Assembly (NCBI GenBank): GCA_963761445.1 | Contig: CAVXHV010000004.1 | Location: 3,038,001 to 3,102,000, forward strand | Source of the DNA: CAVXHV01 sp963761445 | GTDB lineage: Bacteria; Planctomycetota; Planctomycetia; Isosphaerales; Isosphaeraceae | DNA: 64,000 nucleotides | Direction: 5' to 3' | Shown here: positions 28,006-40,187 of the stretch, one piece after another | Layout of the letters: each line of letters starts with the position of its first letter | Numbering within the stretch: position 1 is the first letter of the stretch | Notes under the pieces: generated by a model | What the model was told of the DNA's origin: nothing | The model's input: only the letters and a program-made list of their open reading frames with translations | The model's database searches: none | Made by a program: the position numbers and the translations under genes

Positions 28006-31000
28006 TCACCATTGCCCCGGCGCAGACCGATCGCCGGAGCGGTGCCGGGCCGGCGAGGGCTTGCTTGGCGGTAAGGACCCCGCCGGCCGCTTTGCTTTGG
28101 GCGTAGTGAGTTCGGTGATGGCACCTCGCTGGCGCGTCGGGTTAGCGTGGGCACCCGCTCGGCTCTTGAGGTGATCGGCGAGAAGCCTCCTTATTTCTTG
28201 TCCGGTTTCTCCGCTGATTTGGGGTTGATCAGTTCCTCGGCCTCGCGCGAAGGAAGGGATCTTGGCTCGTGGGCCTTTGGGAACGAGCCCGTATCGAATC
28301 CGAAACGCTTTTGACACGTCCCCCAGCACGAGCTGGCGCCAGGTCAGGACGACGTGGTCGCTGCTGCCCGGTTGGCCCGCATCCACGCTGTCGAGGGGCT
28401 GGCCGCTCATGTTGCTCACGGCTCCTGGTCCCGCACCGTTGACGATCAACTGGTAGGGGTGGTGGATGCTGATCCGCGATGCGGGATGCAGCGTGACGGT
28501 GAGGCGGGTCGGGTCGAGCACAGCCCGGTTGATGCGGATCCGATGGCCGCTCGGATCGAGGATGACATAGTTCCGGACGTCCTCGGCGGAACCTGGATCG
28601 AGGGGCTGGTCGAATGTGAGGACCACCGTCGTCGGCATGGCATGGTATCCGATAGCGCTTGACCCCGGTGAGCCGGGGACCTGTGCTGGTGGCCGGCGGC
28701 GGGGTCGGGGCGTTGACCGTCACGGTGTAGACGCCGCTATAGGTGGCGAAATTGGCGTCGCCGCTGTAGACGGCGGTGATGGTGTGCGAGCCCACGGCCA
28801 GGGTCGCGGTGGAGAACGTGGCGGTGCCGTCGGCGCCCAGCGGGGCGGTCCCGAGCACGGTCGTTCCCTCCTCGAATGTCACGGTGCCCGCCGGCGTGCT
28901 CGTCGATCCGGCCGCGGGCGTCACGGTGACCGTGAAAGTAACCGCCTGGCCGAAGCTCGACCCACTGGGGGCCGATGAGCTGAGCGCGGTCGTCGTCGCA
29001 ATCGGATTGACGGTCTGGGTCAACGCCTGCGCTGTGCTCGTGGAGAAGTTGTCGTCACCGCTATACGTCGCCTCGATGATGTGCGAGCCTCCCGTCAGCG
29101 ACGAGATCAGCGGCAGACTCGCCTGATCGACGCCACCGACCACCTGAAGCGGTACCGGGGTTTGTGCGTGACCATCGATGGTGAAGGTAACGTCACCGGT
29201 CGGGGTGCCGGAACCGGAGGTCGGCGCCACGGTCGCGGTGAAGGTCACCTGCCGGCCCACGTTCGAGGGGTTCTGCGAGGAGACGGTCGTGGTCATCGTG
29301 CCTTGGAGAGCGCCCGCCTGGGTCAGAACGACGTCATCGCCGCTGCCCCCGACATAAGTGATGCGGAATGGGACGGAACCGATCGTGAACATCGCGCCTT
29401 CGGCCAGATCATTGAACGTGTGCATGATCGGGGCGGTACTATGGATGATGGTGAAGGACTCACCGAGTGACGGCGTGAAACCCAGCGAAAGGCTGAGAGT
29501 GCTTCCAGCGAGGTCGACTGTGCCCATGGCATCGAGCTGGCCGTAGCCACCGGTGCCCGGGTTGGGCCCGTTTAATTCGACTTTGTATACCGACGTGGAA
29601 TTCATCGTCACGTCGCCCTGAACAGTCAAGATTCCAGGGCCATACACGAGACGGCTCGCTCCAGGGCTGATGGTCGCCTCGACGGTGGTAATCGGACCCA
29701 CGGTGCCTGATCCGCCGACCGTGACCCCGACGTTGGCGGCGATTGCGCTGTTGGGCTGCGATCCGTCGACGAGGAACATCCCGCCGTTTACCGTGTTGGC
29801 TCCGGTGAACGATGGGCTGCTTCCGCCTAACGTGATCGAGCTGGTGCCATCCTTGATGAGGTTCCCCGTTCCACTGACCGTCGAGGCATTGTCGAAGGTA
29901 TAATAAGCGTCGCCGCCAAAGTCCAACGTGGCTCCGGACTCGATCGTATAGGCCGCGCTGGTATTGATGCCGCCGCCCTGGAGGTTGAGAGTGCCGGTCT
30001 GGACGTCGACGGTGCCCCCGTTGACGTTGAAGACGATAGAGGGGGTGACCTCGAGTATGCCCGAGTCGGTGGACTTGACGAAGCTGCCCTGATTGTTGAA
30101 CACGGCAGCGGCCCCAAAGCCTTGCTCGATGAAGCCGTGGGTCTGGACCAGGAAGGTGCCGAAGTTGTTGACGATGGCGCCGTCGCCCATCTGGAGGCCG
30201 ATGCCGAGCGCCCCCGCCCCCGGTGAACGTGACCGTCTGGCCGGCCGGATTGATCAGGGTGCGGCCATCCAGGAGGGAGGTCCCATTCATCAGAATCCCG
30301 CCGTTGGCAGTCACGTCTCCCGAGCCAGAAATGCTGCCGCCGCTCAGGGTGGTCAGTCCGCTGATCGTGATGTCGGCAGTGCTGGTCAGATCGCTGCTGT
30401 TCGTGAGCGTGGTGATGGTCAAGGCGTTGGTGCCGAAGTTGGCCACCGAGACGCCGCTGAGATTCACCGTGGCGATGGTGCCGGCAGAGCCTGGGAAGGC
30501 CGTGGTGAAGTTGAGCGTCCCACCCTCCGCCATTGTGAATGCCGTGCCGATCGAGTCGACCGTGCCGCCGATATTCACCGTACCATCGTAGGTGTTATCG
30601 ATTGTGGTGCCGGTGACGTTGTAGGTCCCCAGCATGGAGATGGTCGGTGTAATTCCGAAGTAGCCGAACTCGACGGTGCCCGCTCCGGCGATGGTGCTGG
30701 CGGCATCGAGCGTTCGCGGGCCACCGAGCTCGAGGGTGGCGCCCGACTCCGAGGTGTAGCTGCCGCCGGTGTCGGTCCCGCCGATATCGAGGCTGAGCGT
30801 GCCGGTCTGGACGTCGACGGTGCCCCCGTTGTTGTTGAAGGTGACTCCCTCACCGAACTCCAATGAGCCCGAGTCGGTGGACTTGGTGAAGCTGCCCTGG
30901 TTGTTGAACGCCGCAGCGGCGCCTGTGTCATTTTCGATCTGGCCATGGGTCTGGGCGAGGAAGGTGCCGAGGTTGTTGAAGACGGCGCCGTCGTCCATCT

Positions 31001-31550
31001 GGACGCCGTCGCTGCCCGCCCCGGACCACGTGGCCGTCTGGCCGGCCGGATTGATCAGGGTGCAGCCATCAAGCACGAGGTTCGAGTTGGGCGGATTGAT
31101 GAGAGTCCCTCCGCTCGCGGTCACCGTTCCCGAGCCAGATATGCCGCCGCCGCTCAGGGTCAGCAGGCCGCCCACCGTGATGGCTCCCGGGTCGTTGAGC
31201 GTCCCCCCGCCGATCGTCAAGGTTGACGAGGTCGTGAACGCCGATGCGATCGAAAGCGTCCCTCCGCTGATCGTCAAAGGCTGGCTTGACGTCAGGCTGT
31301 TAATCGTGTCCGTCATGCTATCGGAGTGGACGACATCGGCCGATGCGTTGATGGTGACATCGTCGCCCATGCCGGGCAGGCTATCGGTGCTCCAGTTCCC
31401 GGGCGTGTCCCAGTTGTTGTCGTGGGCGTTGCCCGTCCAGACAACGCTGGACAGCAGGGTCCGTTCCTCCATACACTCCAGGCGAGGCCGGCACGACCTG
31501 GACCGTGACCGGCCGTCAACAGGGCGCAATCGGCAGAGGTATGGACGCAT
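28006..31550 (-). CDS. large exported LEPR-XLL protein with autotransporter-like repeats and Ig-like domains, frameshifted
   Basis: The ATG at 31550 has GGAGG nine bases upstream. The N terminus reads CRPRLECMEERTLLSSVVWT, a LEPR-XLL variant, followed by NNWDTPGNWS, the passenger-repeat signature seen in autotransporter-like beta-helix proteins. Many repeats such as LTISGGTLSIASAFTTSSTL and GTVDVQTGTLNLQGGGINTS form a long solenoid. After GSGDDVVLT come bacterial Ig-like domains, for example GTPTGDVTFTIDGHAQTPVP and SHTITAVYSGDANFATYSGV, then a cadherin-like end, TTVVLTFDQPLDPGSAEDVR. Frame segments are 31550-30240, 30190-28650 and 28638-28006. The last 60 residues run into NPTRQRG, a peptide typical of translated planctomycete repeat DNA, so the natural end may be earlier, near 28200. 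It is probably a surface or matrix protein. Confidence 0.8.
28117..28150. repeat. dispersed planctomycete repeat (translated as NPTRQRG)
   Basis: On the minus strand cacgctaacccgacgcgcca followed by gcgaggtgccatc is a short sequence I recognise as common between genes in planctomycete genomes. It lies inside the C-terminal tail of the large exported protein. Confidence 0.45.
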
Positions 31551-31811
31551 CGCAATCGCCTCCCAGGTCGAGCGGCCGGTTGGCCGCGACTCAGAACTGG
31601 ATGAGGGACTCTCGGCTGGGGATGACCGTTCGACTCGTCCACTCTCCAGAGCCCGGCGAGTCCGGCCCACAATATCCTCATCCACAACATCAGCGGGAAA
31701 TGCCACCCCAGCGGCAAGAATTTCTTGAGACAGGTCGTGGTGGACGCGTTAGAATGCCGGGGAACCACGTCGTCACGAGCCGCGCACGGCCCGCAACCTG
31801 GGAACTACTGC
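31551..31811. other. divergent intergenic region
   Basis: This 260-base region separates the minus-strand surface protein from the plus-strand ECF sigma factor, so it should hold both promoters. I see no gene or clear promoter consensus in it. Confidence 0.4.
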
Positions 31812-32425
31812 ATGGCCGGCGAGATCGAGGATTCCGTGACCGTCTGGATCGCCTCCCTCAAGGCCGGGGATGCCGATGCCGCCCAGAAGCTCTGGCAGCG
31901 CTATTTCGAGACCCTGGTCCGGCTGGCGCGCGACCGGCTCCGCGGTGCGCCCGGACCGTGGCCGACGAGGAAGATGCCGCCTTGAGCGCCTTCGACAGCT
32001 TCGTCCGCGGGGCCGCCCGCGGACGTTATCCCCGGCTCGATGACCGCGATGACCTGTGGAGGCTGCTCGTAGTCATCACCGAGCGCAAGGCCATCGACCA
32101 GGCCCAGCGCGAGCGGCGCCAGAGACGCGGCGGGGGGAAAATCAGGAGCGTTGCCGGCGCGGTCGACACCGCTTCTCTCGAAGGGGAACTGGTGTGCCTC
32201 GCCGGGGCCGAGCCAACACCCGAGTTCGCCGCGCAGGTGGCCGACGAGTGCCGCCGCCTCCTGTGGGTGCTCCGCGATGAGTCCCTCCGGGTCGTCGCGC
32301 GGCTGCGGATGGAGGGATACTCCAACAAGGAGGTCGCCGGTCAACTCGGGTGCAGCCTGCGCACCATCGCCCGCAAGGTCGAGTTGATCCGCAGGAGCTG
32401 GCTCGCCGAGAACGAGATCGCATGA
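31812..32425 (+). CDS. ECF-family RNA polymerase sigma factor (kinase-linked), frameshifted
   Basis: The first frame from ATG 31812 gives MAGEIEDSVTVWIASLKAGD and LWQRYFETLVRLARDRL. It then shifts near 31955 into the frame TVADEEDAALSAFDSFVRGA, DDLWRLLVVITERKAIDQAQ, and region 4 RMEGYSNKEVAGQLGCSLRT followed by IARKVELIRRSWL. Together these form a complete sigma region 2 and region 4 of about 204 residues, the same type as the genes at 12146, 40188 and 42708. The stop codon overlaps the kinase start at 32422 by four bases. No anti-sigma factor is nearby. One missing or extra base within the GC-rich RGAPGPW stretch explains the break. Confidence 0.88.
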
Positions 32426-35400
32426 TGAGCGCCCAGAGAACACCCGATTGCACCGCTCTGCCCCTGGCCGTACTCGACCAGATCGACCGGATCTGTGACC
32501 GATTCGAGGCGGCGTGGGAGGTGGGTGAGCCGCCGCGGATCGAGGAGGTCCTCGGCCAGATCGCCGAGGCGTACCGCCCGGCTCTGCTCTACGACCTCTT
32601 GGCCGCGGAACTCCACGCGCGCCGCCGCTTGGGCGAGCAGCCCATGCCCGCCGAGTACGCGGCCCGATGCCCGGAGCACGCCGAGCGGATCTTCGACGTG
32701 TTTCTGCACCTGGAGCTGTGCGAGACGCCCAAGACCGCGCTCGACCAACCGGTGGACCGCGCATACGACACGGACCCCGGCGGCGAACCCGCCGGAGCTG
32801 CCGGCTGCCCGCAACGGCTGGGTGGCTATCGCATCGAAAGCGAGCTGGGCCGTGGTGGCATGGGAGTCGTCTACCGGGCGTTCGACGAGAAGCGCGGCGT
32901 GGCGGTGGCCTTGAAGACCCTGAAGCGGGACGATTCCACGGCCATCCTCCGCTTCAAGCAAGAGTTCCGGGCCCTGGCCGACGTGTCTCATCCCAACCTG
33001 GTGGCGCTCCATGAGCTCACCGCGGACGGTCCGAGCTGGTTTTTCACCATGGAGCTCGTCGAAGGGGTCGATTTCCTGAGCTTTGTGCGATGGGGGAGCG
33101 AGCAGACAGCCCGGCTCCCGCAGACGTCCGACGACGTGGGACCGCCGAGCCCATCAATGCCGGGGGCTCCAGGTTCGACCCAAAGTGCATTCGGCGACAC
33201 CGAACCCTTGGACCTGAAGCAGGTCGAGGCTGGCCCCCGCGTTCGAGCTCATCGCGGATTCAGCCTATCGCCGGCTGTCCTGGCCCGGCTGCGAGTCGCC
33301 CTCTTGCAACTGGCCGAGGGAGTCGCCGTTCTCCATGAGGCGGGCAAGCTTCACCGCGACCTGAAACCCTCGAACGTGCTGGTGACCAGACAGGGCCGGG
33401 TCGTGATTCTTGACTTCGGGCTCGCCGCGGACCTGGGGGCGTCGGGGCTGCACCAGAGCTTGGTGCCATACGTCCTGGGCACCAGCGCCTACATGGCCCC
33501 GGAACAGGCCGCAGGACTGCCCGTCTCCCCGGCGAGCGACTGGTACAGCTTGGGCTCGATGCTCTACGAGGTGCTCACCGGCCACCCTCCCTTTCCGGGC
33601 CGGCCTCACAAAATACTGATCGACAAGCTGCGGCTGGATCCGCCCGCACCGTCGGAGCTGGTGAGCGGTGTTCCCGACGACTTGAACGTGCTGTGTGTCG
33701 ACCTGCTGAGGCGCGATCCCGGGCGCGGCCCACGGGCCGCGATGTGCTGCTCCGCCTGGGGAGCCGCACGGGCGCGCCGAAGATCGCGATCCCGCTTGCG
33801 CCATCTCGGCATCAACGAGCGCCTTTGGTCGGCCGCGCCGAGATCTCGAGTCCCTGGAGGCGGCATTCGCGGACGTGGAGAGAGGCCAGACCGTAGCCCT
33901 CTACATCCATGGCCCTTCGGGTGTCGGCAAGACCGCCCTGGTCCGGCACTTCCTGGACGAGCTGATCGGTCGCGACCAGGCCGTTATCCTGGCGGGCCGG
34001 TGCTACGAGCAGGAGTCGGTGCCCTACAAGGCGCTCGACAGTGTCGTCGATGCTCTGAGTCAATACCTGCAGCGCCTGCCGCTCTGGGAAGCGCAGGCGC
34101 TTGTGCCCGGCGACATCCGATCCCTGGTCCGGGTCTTCCCAACGCTGGGGGAGGCCGAGGCGGTGGCGACGGCGTCACGGCTCGCCTCCCTTGTGCCCGA
34201 CCCGCAGGAGCTGCGGCGCCGGGCCTTTCGCGCGCTTCGTGAGCTCCTGGCCCGCCTGGGAGACCGGCGCGCGCTGGTCCTGGCGATCGATGATCTTCAA
34301 TGGGGCGACTCCGACAGCGCGGTCCTGCTCTCCGAACTCCTCCGTCCACCGGACGGGCCACGGCTTCTCCTTCTGGGCTGTTACCGCAGCGACGATGCGC
34401 CGACCAGTCCGCTCTTGCGAGCACTGCTCAACGTCGACGAAGCGGCAGGCCCCAGGGTGGACCGCCGGGTGCTGGCTCTGGGGACGCTGGCGCCCGCGGA
34501 CGCCGAGGGCCTGGCCCTGACCCTGCTGGACCGCCTGGACGAGGCCGGCTGCGCCCACGCCGCGGCGATTGCCCGCGAGTCGGGCGGTAACCCGTTCTTC
34601 GTCGCTGAGCTCGTGCGATACGTGCAGGCCGATACCGGCCTCGTGCACCGAGGGTCGGGAGCCGATGAGGTGGTCTTTGACGAGGTGCTCTGGGCGGCGC
34701 GTCCGGCGCTTGCCGGAGGACGCGCGGCGGCTCCTGGAGGTCGTCGCCGTGTCGGGCCGGCCGCTCGGGCAGGCGGACGCGTCCCGGGCCGCCCTTCTGG
34801 GCGCCGGCGAGCAGAAGGCAGTACACCTCCTGCGGTCGGGCCGGCTGATCCGCAGCACCGGGCCTGCGGAGCGTGACCTAATCGAGACCTACCACGACCG
34901 CGTCCGCGAGGCGGTGGTCGCCCACGTCCCACCGACGGCGCTCGAGGGCCACCACCGAAGCCTGGCGCAGGTGCTGGAGTCCTCGGGCCGGGCCGATCCC
35001 GAGGTCCTGGCCGTCCACTTTCATTGGTCAGGGCAACACGAGCGCGCGGGGATGTATTACGGGGAGGCGGCGGCGCAGGCGGCGGAGGCCCTGGCCTTCG
35101 ACCGCGCCGCGAAGCTGTACCGCCAAGCCCTGGACCTGCGACCGGGGGAAGACGCACCTGCGCGCCGGCTCCGGGTGGGGCTCGCGGATGCATTGGCGAA
35201 CGCCGGGCGCGGCCCCGAGGCGGCGAGGGAATACCTGGCCGCGGCCGCCGGAGCCACGGTCGAGGAGACTTTCGAGCTCAGGCGGCGCGCCGCCATGCAG
35301 TACCTGGTCACGGGCCACCTCGACGAAGGACACGCACAGCTCAGTGCGGTCTTGAAAGCCGTCGGGATGACCCTTCCAGACACCCCTCGGGTGCGCCATC

Positions 35401-36642
35401 GTGTCCCTGGTCCTGAATCGGACCAAGATCCGATTTCGCGGACTCCATTTTCGCCCGCGCGACCCCAGCCAGGTCTCCGGGGATGATCTGACGCGCATCG
35501 AGGTCTGCTGGACGGCGGCCAACGGTCTGGGAATGATCGACCCGATCCGGGCGGCGGACTTCCAGGCGCGGAACCTCCTCTTGGCGCTGCGGGCGGGTGA
35601 GCCGTATCGGATCGGCCGAGCGATCTGCATGGAGGCGAGCTACGGCTCATTCGCGGGCCGGCGCAGCGAGCGCCGTGTCTCCAAGCTCGTGCGAATGGCC
35701 GAGGAGATCGCCCAGCAGGTTGATAACCCCCATATCTGGGGCGGGGTGTTTGCGGCGCAGGGAGTTTCGGCGTATATGTTCGGGCAATGGAAGCGGGCGG
35801 TCGAGCTGCTCGACCGGGCTCGAGACATTTTCCGCACGCGTTGCACCGGAGTAACCTTTGAACTCGATACGATGATTCTTTTTTCCCTCTGGTGCCTCCA
35901 GTTCCGGGGCGAGCTCGCCGAGCTGGGCCGCCGCTGGCCAGTCGTCCTCAAGGAGGCACTGGAACGGGGCGATCGCCACATGGTGACGAATCTGAGCACC
36001 TTCGTCATGTCGACTCTCCGCCTCGCCGCCGACGACCCGGAATTGGCCGAGGCCACCTTACGGCAGGCCCTGGGCCAGTGGACTCAGCAAGGCTTTCATA
36101 TCCAGCACAACGAGTGGTTCGGCGCGGAGGTCCAGATCAGGATGTACCGTGGGGATTACAAGGACGCCTGGAACTTCCTCACGACCCGGTACGCACCGTC
36201 CCTGGCTCGATCGCACCTGACGCGCATCCAGAGGCTCAGGATTTTCTTCTATGACAGGCGGGCCCGGTGTGCGCTCGCCGCAGCGATGGGCGCGGCCGAC
36301 TCCCGCCCGCTCTTGCGCTGGGCCGAGCGCGACGCGCGGCGGCTGGACCGCGAGGGGATGGCATGGTCGAAGGCGCTGGCATATCCGATTCGCGCCGGGG
36401 TCGCCGCCGCCCGGGGCGACACGTCACGAGCAGCGAGCATGTTCGCGGAGGCGGTCACGCAGCTCGAGGCAGTCGAGATGAATCTTTACGCCGCCGCATC
36501 ACGCCGCCGACTGGGCGAGATCCTCGGGGGAGATGAGGGCCGAGCACAGATTGAAAGGGCGGATTCCTGGATGGGGCAGCAGGGCATCCAGAACCCGGCC
36601 CGCATGGCGGATGTGTTCGCGCCCGTCGGGATCTGGTCGTAG
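32422..36642 (+). CDS. Ser/Thr protein kinase fused to a STAND-type AAA ATPase and TPR-like region, frameshifted
   Basis: A giant signalling protein of about 1,400 residues. It starts with the kinase-linked helical motif IDRICDRFEAAWEVGEPPRI, then a kinase domain: GRGGMG at about 143-148, Lys165, HRDLKPSN from 311 and DFG at 331-333. An unusual 60-residue proline-rich insert lies between the hinge and helix E. From 33790 comes an AAA_16/STAND ATPase with Walker A HGPSGVGKTALVRHF, Walker B RALVLAIDDLQWGD and sensor NPFFVAELVRYV, then a helical TPR-like region ending near 36642. Frame segments are 32422-33745, 33790-34715, 34700-35395 and 35401-36642; each resumes without domain loss. The layout resembles PknK/MalT-type regulators, without a visible DNA-binding domain at the end. 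It is translationally coupled to the upstream ECF factor. No membrane helix is evident. Confidence 0.85.
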
Positions 36643-36649
36643 AGCCGCA

Positions 36650-36727
36650 GGGTGCTGGCAAGATTGAATCAGGCGTCGGGGGATTTCGGGTTGGGCTCGA
36701 TGGCCTTGCGGAACGCGGGGATCGCCT
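36650..36727 (-). pseudogene. relic of a TPR repeat
   Basis: On the minus strand this reads AIPAFRKAIEPNPKSPDA, a stop, then FNLASTLRL. It is one nearly perfect TPR helix pair with the usual tyrosine codon turned into TGA. No intact gene surrounds it; it lies in the 250-base gap between two convergent kinase genes. Confidence 0.55.
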
Positions 36728-36892
36728 GACTTTGCCCCCCCGCGCCGACCGATCACGCACCACCCAGCCGGCGCTACGTCGGCGACGATCGGCGCGATCG
36801 CGCAGCACCTCCGTCCGCTTCCCCGGAAGATCGGTCTCACGCCCGAGGCTGCCTCTCTTGTCCCCACGATCGCGGCGTCTTCGACCTGGCGT

Positions 36893-39800
36893 CTAGCGTT
36901 GGCCTGGCAATGGTGCCGTGAAGACCTCCGCGGGCAGGTCGGCCAGGCCGAGTTTGGCCTTCCATGCGTCCGCCTGCTGCGGCTTTCCCCACGCCACATA
37001 CAGTGCGATGGCCTCTTTGAGCCGGCCGGCGACTCGATAAGCTTCGGCGAGGTTGCTGCCGCTGATGAGGGTATCGTGGTGGTCGGGCCCGAGCCTCGCC
37101 TCCCGCAGCTTGAGCGTCTCCGTGTTCAACCTGATGGCCTCGTCGGTCCGGCCTGCTCCAAGGTCGGCAGCGGCGAGCGCGTTGCGACTCTGGAGCGTAT
37201 AGGGGTGTTCGTTTCCATACTTTGCCTCCATCATCTTCAGTGTCCCCTCGTGCATCGTGATCGCTTTCTCGATCTTTCCCGCGATGCGGTACGCGGACGC
37301 AAGGTTGTGGCGACTCGCGAGGGTGATACGGTGGTCGGTTCCGTTCTTGGCCTCGCTCAACCGGAGCGTCTCCTCGTCCAACTTGATTGCCTCACCGGTG
37401 TTCCCCACTGTGAGGTAGGCGTTAGCCAGACCCAGGCGGCAATGAAGCGTGTTGGAGTGGTCGGGTCCGAGCTTCACCTCCATCCGCTTCAGCGCTCCAT
37501 TGTACAGATCGAATGCCTTGAGAGTGTGGCCGGCGGCCATGTAGGAATTGGCGAGGTTGGTGCGACCGGTGAGCGATTCTGGGTGGTCCGGTCCGAGTTT
37601 CGCCTCCAATTGCTTGAGCGCCCCCTCGTACAGCGCGATCGCGTCCTCAGTGCGTCCGGCGGCGAGATAGGCCGTGGCGAGGGTGTTTCGGGCATTCAGA
37701 GTGTTTGTGTGGTCGATCCCGAACTTTGCCTCCATCCGTTTGATCGTCTCTGCGTGCAACTTGATCGCTTCGTCGGTGCGGCCCGACTCAAGGTACGCAG
37801 CAGCAAGTCCGAAGCGACTAGTCAGTGTGTCGGGGTGGTTGGCGCCGAGTTTCGTCTCCCGCACTTTGAGCGTCTCTGCGTAAAGCCTGATCGCGTCATC
37901 GATGCGGTCGGCTTCACGGTAAGCACCAGCAAGGTTGTAGCGGCTGCTCAGTGTGTCTGCGTGGTCCGGCCCGAGGGTCGTCTCGCGCAACTTGAGCGTA
38001 GACTCATGCAGCTTGATCGCGTCGAGGGGACGGCCTGCGCGGCTATAAGCTCTGCCGAGGTTATTGAGACTAGCCAGGGTGTCCCGGTGGTCGACGCCGA
38101 GGGCAGACTGTCGCACATCGCGCGCTTCCACGAGCATCCTGACTCCCCTCCCATAGAGGCCCAGGTCAAGGAAGGTCTGGCCCAGCGCGTCGAGCAGCGT
38201 CCCCTTGGTCGCCTGCGAAGCGCCGAACTCGCTCTCCAGTCTGTTCGCGGCGCGGTCGAGCACGTCGACCACCTTGACGGTGAGGCCGTCGAGGTCAGGG
38301 TCCGGGCTGCGAAACGCCTCCTCCAGGAACGCGCTCACGGCCTCGGCTTGCTTCCGCGACTCCACCGCATCCGCCAGCGCCGCCTTCGTCTCGTCATTCG
38401 CTTTTGTGATCGCAACGTTGGCCTTCGTCAACCGGTCGTTTGCCCAAACGGTGACGACCGACACCACGGCCAGACCGATGACCCCGGCCACCAGCCCTAC
38501 CGCTGCGCCCGTCATCGCCGTCCGGTGCTTGCGTGCCCATCGTCGGGCGCTGCGCCAGTGGCTCCTGCCCGGCCGTGACCGGCTCGTCGGCCAGCCATCG
38601 CTCGACATCTTCGGCCAGGGCTCTCGCCGTCGGGTAGCGGTCTTCCGGGTGGTTTGCCAGCGCCTTGAGGCACACGGCCTCGAGCGCCCGGTCGATCGTG
38701 GGCTCGAGCGAGCGTGGGGGCCGGATTTCCCCCTGCGGCGTTGCTGCGGGGTGCCCGGTACTCGCGTCGCTCTTTGACACCGGCGGGCGGCCTGTCAGGA
38801 GGCTGTAGAGCGTGGCCCCCAGGCTATAGACGTCGCTCCGCGGGCCGAGCTGGGCGAGGTCGCCGGCCGCCTGCTCGGGGCTCGCATAACCCGGCGTTCC
38901 CATGAGGGCGCCGGCTTGCGTTTCGGCGCTTTCCGCCCGAAGCGGCCGGTGCGAGCGTCCGCTCGTCGGCCGAAGACCCCGGCTCGCGGCGGCCGGTCGG
39001 CTTGGCCAGGCCCCAATCGATCACCAGTGTCTCGCCGTATCTGCCCACGATCACGTTGCCCGGCTTGATGTCACGGTGGAGCACACCGCGGCTATGGGCG
39101 TAGTCGATCGCGTTGCACACGTCGAGGAAGCGCCGCAGCAGCTTGCTCATGGCCAGCGACCGTGCGCCGGGGTCGGACTTGAGCGCTGCGTCGGCGTGGA
39201 ACGCGGCGATTGCCGCCTTGAGGCTATCCCCCTTGATGAACCGCATGGCGTAATACGGGCGGCCGTCTGCGTAGGTGCCCAGGCCGTAGACCGGGACGAT
39301 GCCGGGATGCTCGAGGCCACCGGTGATCTCGGCCTCGAGGAGGAACCGCTGGCGGCTCACGGGGTCGTCGGCGTGGTGATCGAGAATCTCCTTGAGGGCG
39401 ACCTCGCGGTTCAGCTCGGCGTCGAGCGCCACGAACACCGCCCCCAGGCCGCCTCGGGCGTGGGGCCGCAGCACCCGGAATCGCGCACCGCTCTCGGTCG
39501 ACGCGCTGGCAACGTGCACGGTCGCGTACTCGTCGCCGCTAGCCCTCGCCGCCGCCCCGGCGTGGGCCACCGAGGCGTCCAGGTCGGGATCGCCGACGCC
39601 CTTCAATGATTCGCGGGTTGCGCTCCCTACCTCGAATGCCGCCAGACTGCGCTCGACGTCGCCGCCGTGCTGCTTGAGGTGCTCAGCGACTAGCGCCTCC
39701 AGTAGCGCGTGTCGCGGCGCGTCGATCGCCCCGCGCTCCAGCAGGATGCCCCCGAGCGCCCGCGACTTGTCGGCGACCCAGGCGGTGAATGCCGCCAGAA

Positions 39801-40185
39801 GCGCCTCACGACCGATGAAGTCGTTCTGCAACGCCAGCAACCCGAAGAGCAGGTTTCGCCCGGCGTCCGGGGCCGCCGCCGGCGCCGGACCGATTCCCAC
39901 CCGGGCAAACGCCGCCTCGACCGTCGCGATGTCGTCGGGGAAGCGCGCCCGGTATTCTCCGGCCGACGGGCGCTCGCCCAGCGATAGCCGGCACTCGAGC
40001 TCGGTCGCCAGCAGCTCGCCGAGAAGGGCCGAGCGCACCGGGCCGGCCGCGTCGCCGAGGTGGTCCTCGGCCGCGGGCCGCCGGCCCGACTGCCACGCCT
40101 TCTCGAAGCGGTCGCACACGCGGTTGATCTCGAGGAGTTGAGTCGGGGAGATTGAGTCGTCTCCCAGCGGTCGTTCTCGGTCCAT
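36893..40185 (-). CDS. Ser/Thr protein kinase with kinesin-light-chain-like TPR array, frameshifted
   Basis: The ATG at 40185 follows AAGGGGG and gives MDRERPLGDDSISPTQLLEI, then the shared helical motif INRVCDRFEKAWQSG. The kinase domain has HARGGLGAVFVALDAELNRE (Leu replaces the usual Met in the glycine loop), the DFG-equivalent IDWGLAKP, HRDIKPGNVIV and, after a frame change near 38910, GTPGYASPEQAAGDLAQLG. A second change near 38560 leads into a membrane helix (AAVGLVAGVIGLAVVSVVTV) and about nine TPR_12 repeats of the form LGPDHPDTL with AIKLHEETLKLRE spacing, ending PAEVFTAPLPGQR. The TPR array resembles kinesin light chain and probably binds proteins outside the membrane. DWG instead of DFG is common in planctomycete kinases. 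It lies two bases after the ECF gene on the same strand. Confidence 0.88.
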
Positions 40186-40187
40186 GA

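Noticed and set aside
33090..33260. Possible repeat insertion in the STAND kinase like that at 44.1 kb
   Set aside because: The extra segment is proline- and serine-rich but has no inverted repeat; it is more likely a natural linker.
36899..38578. 559-codon plus-strand frame
   Set aside because: It is exactly antisense to the kinesin-light-chain-like TPR array, and its pseudo-repeats mirror the TPR units. The minus-strand reading has clear TPR motifs.
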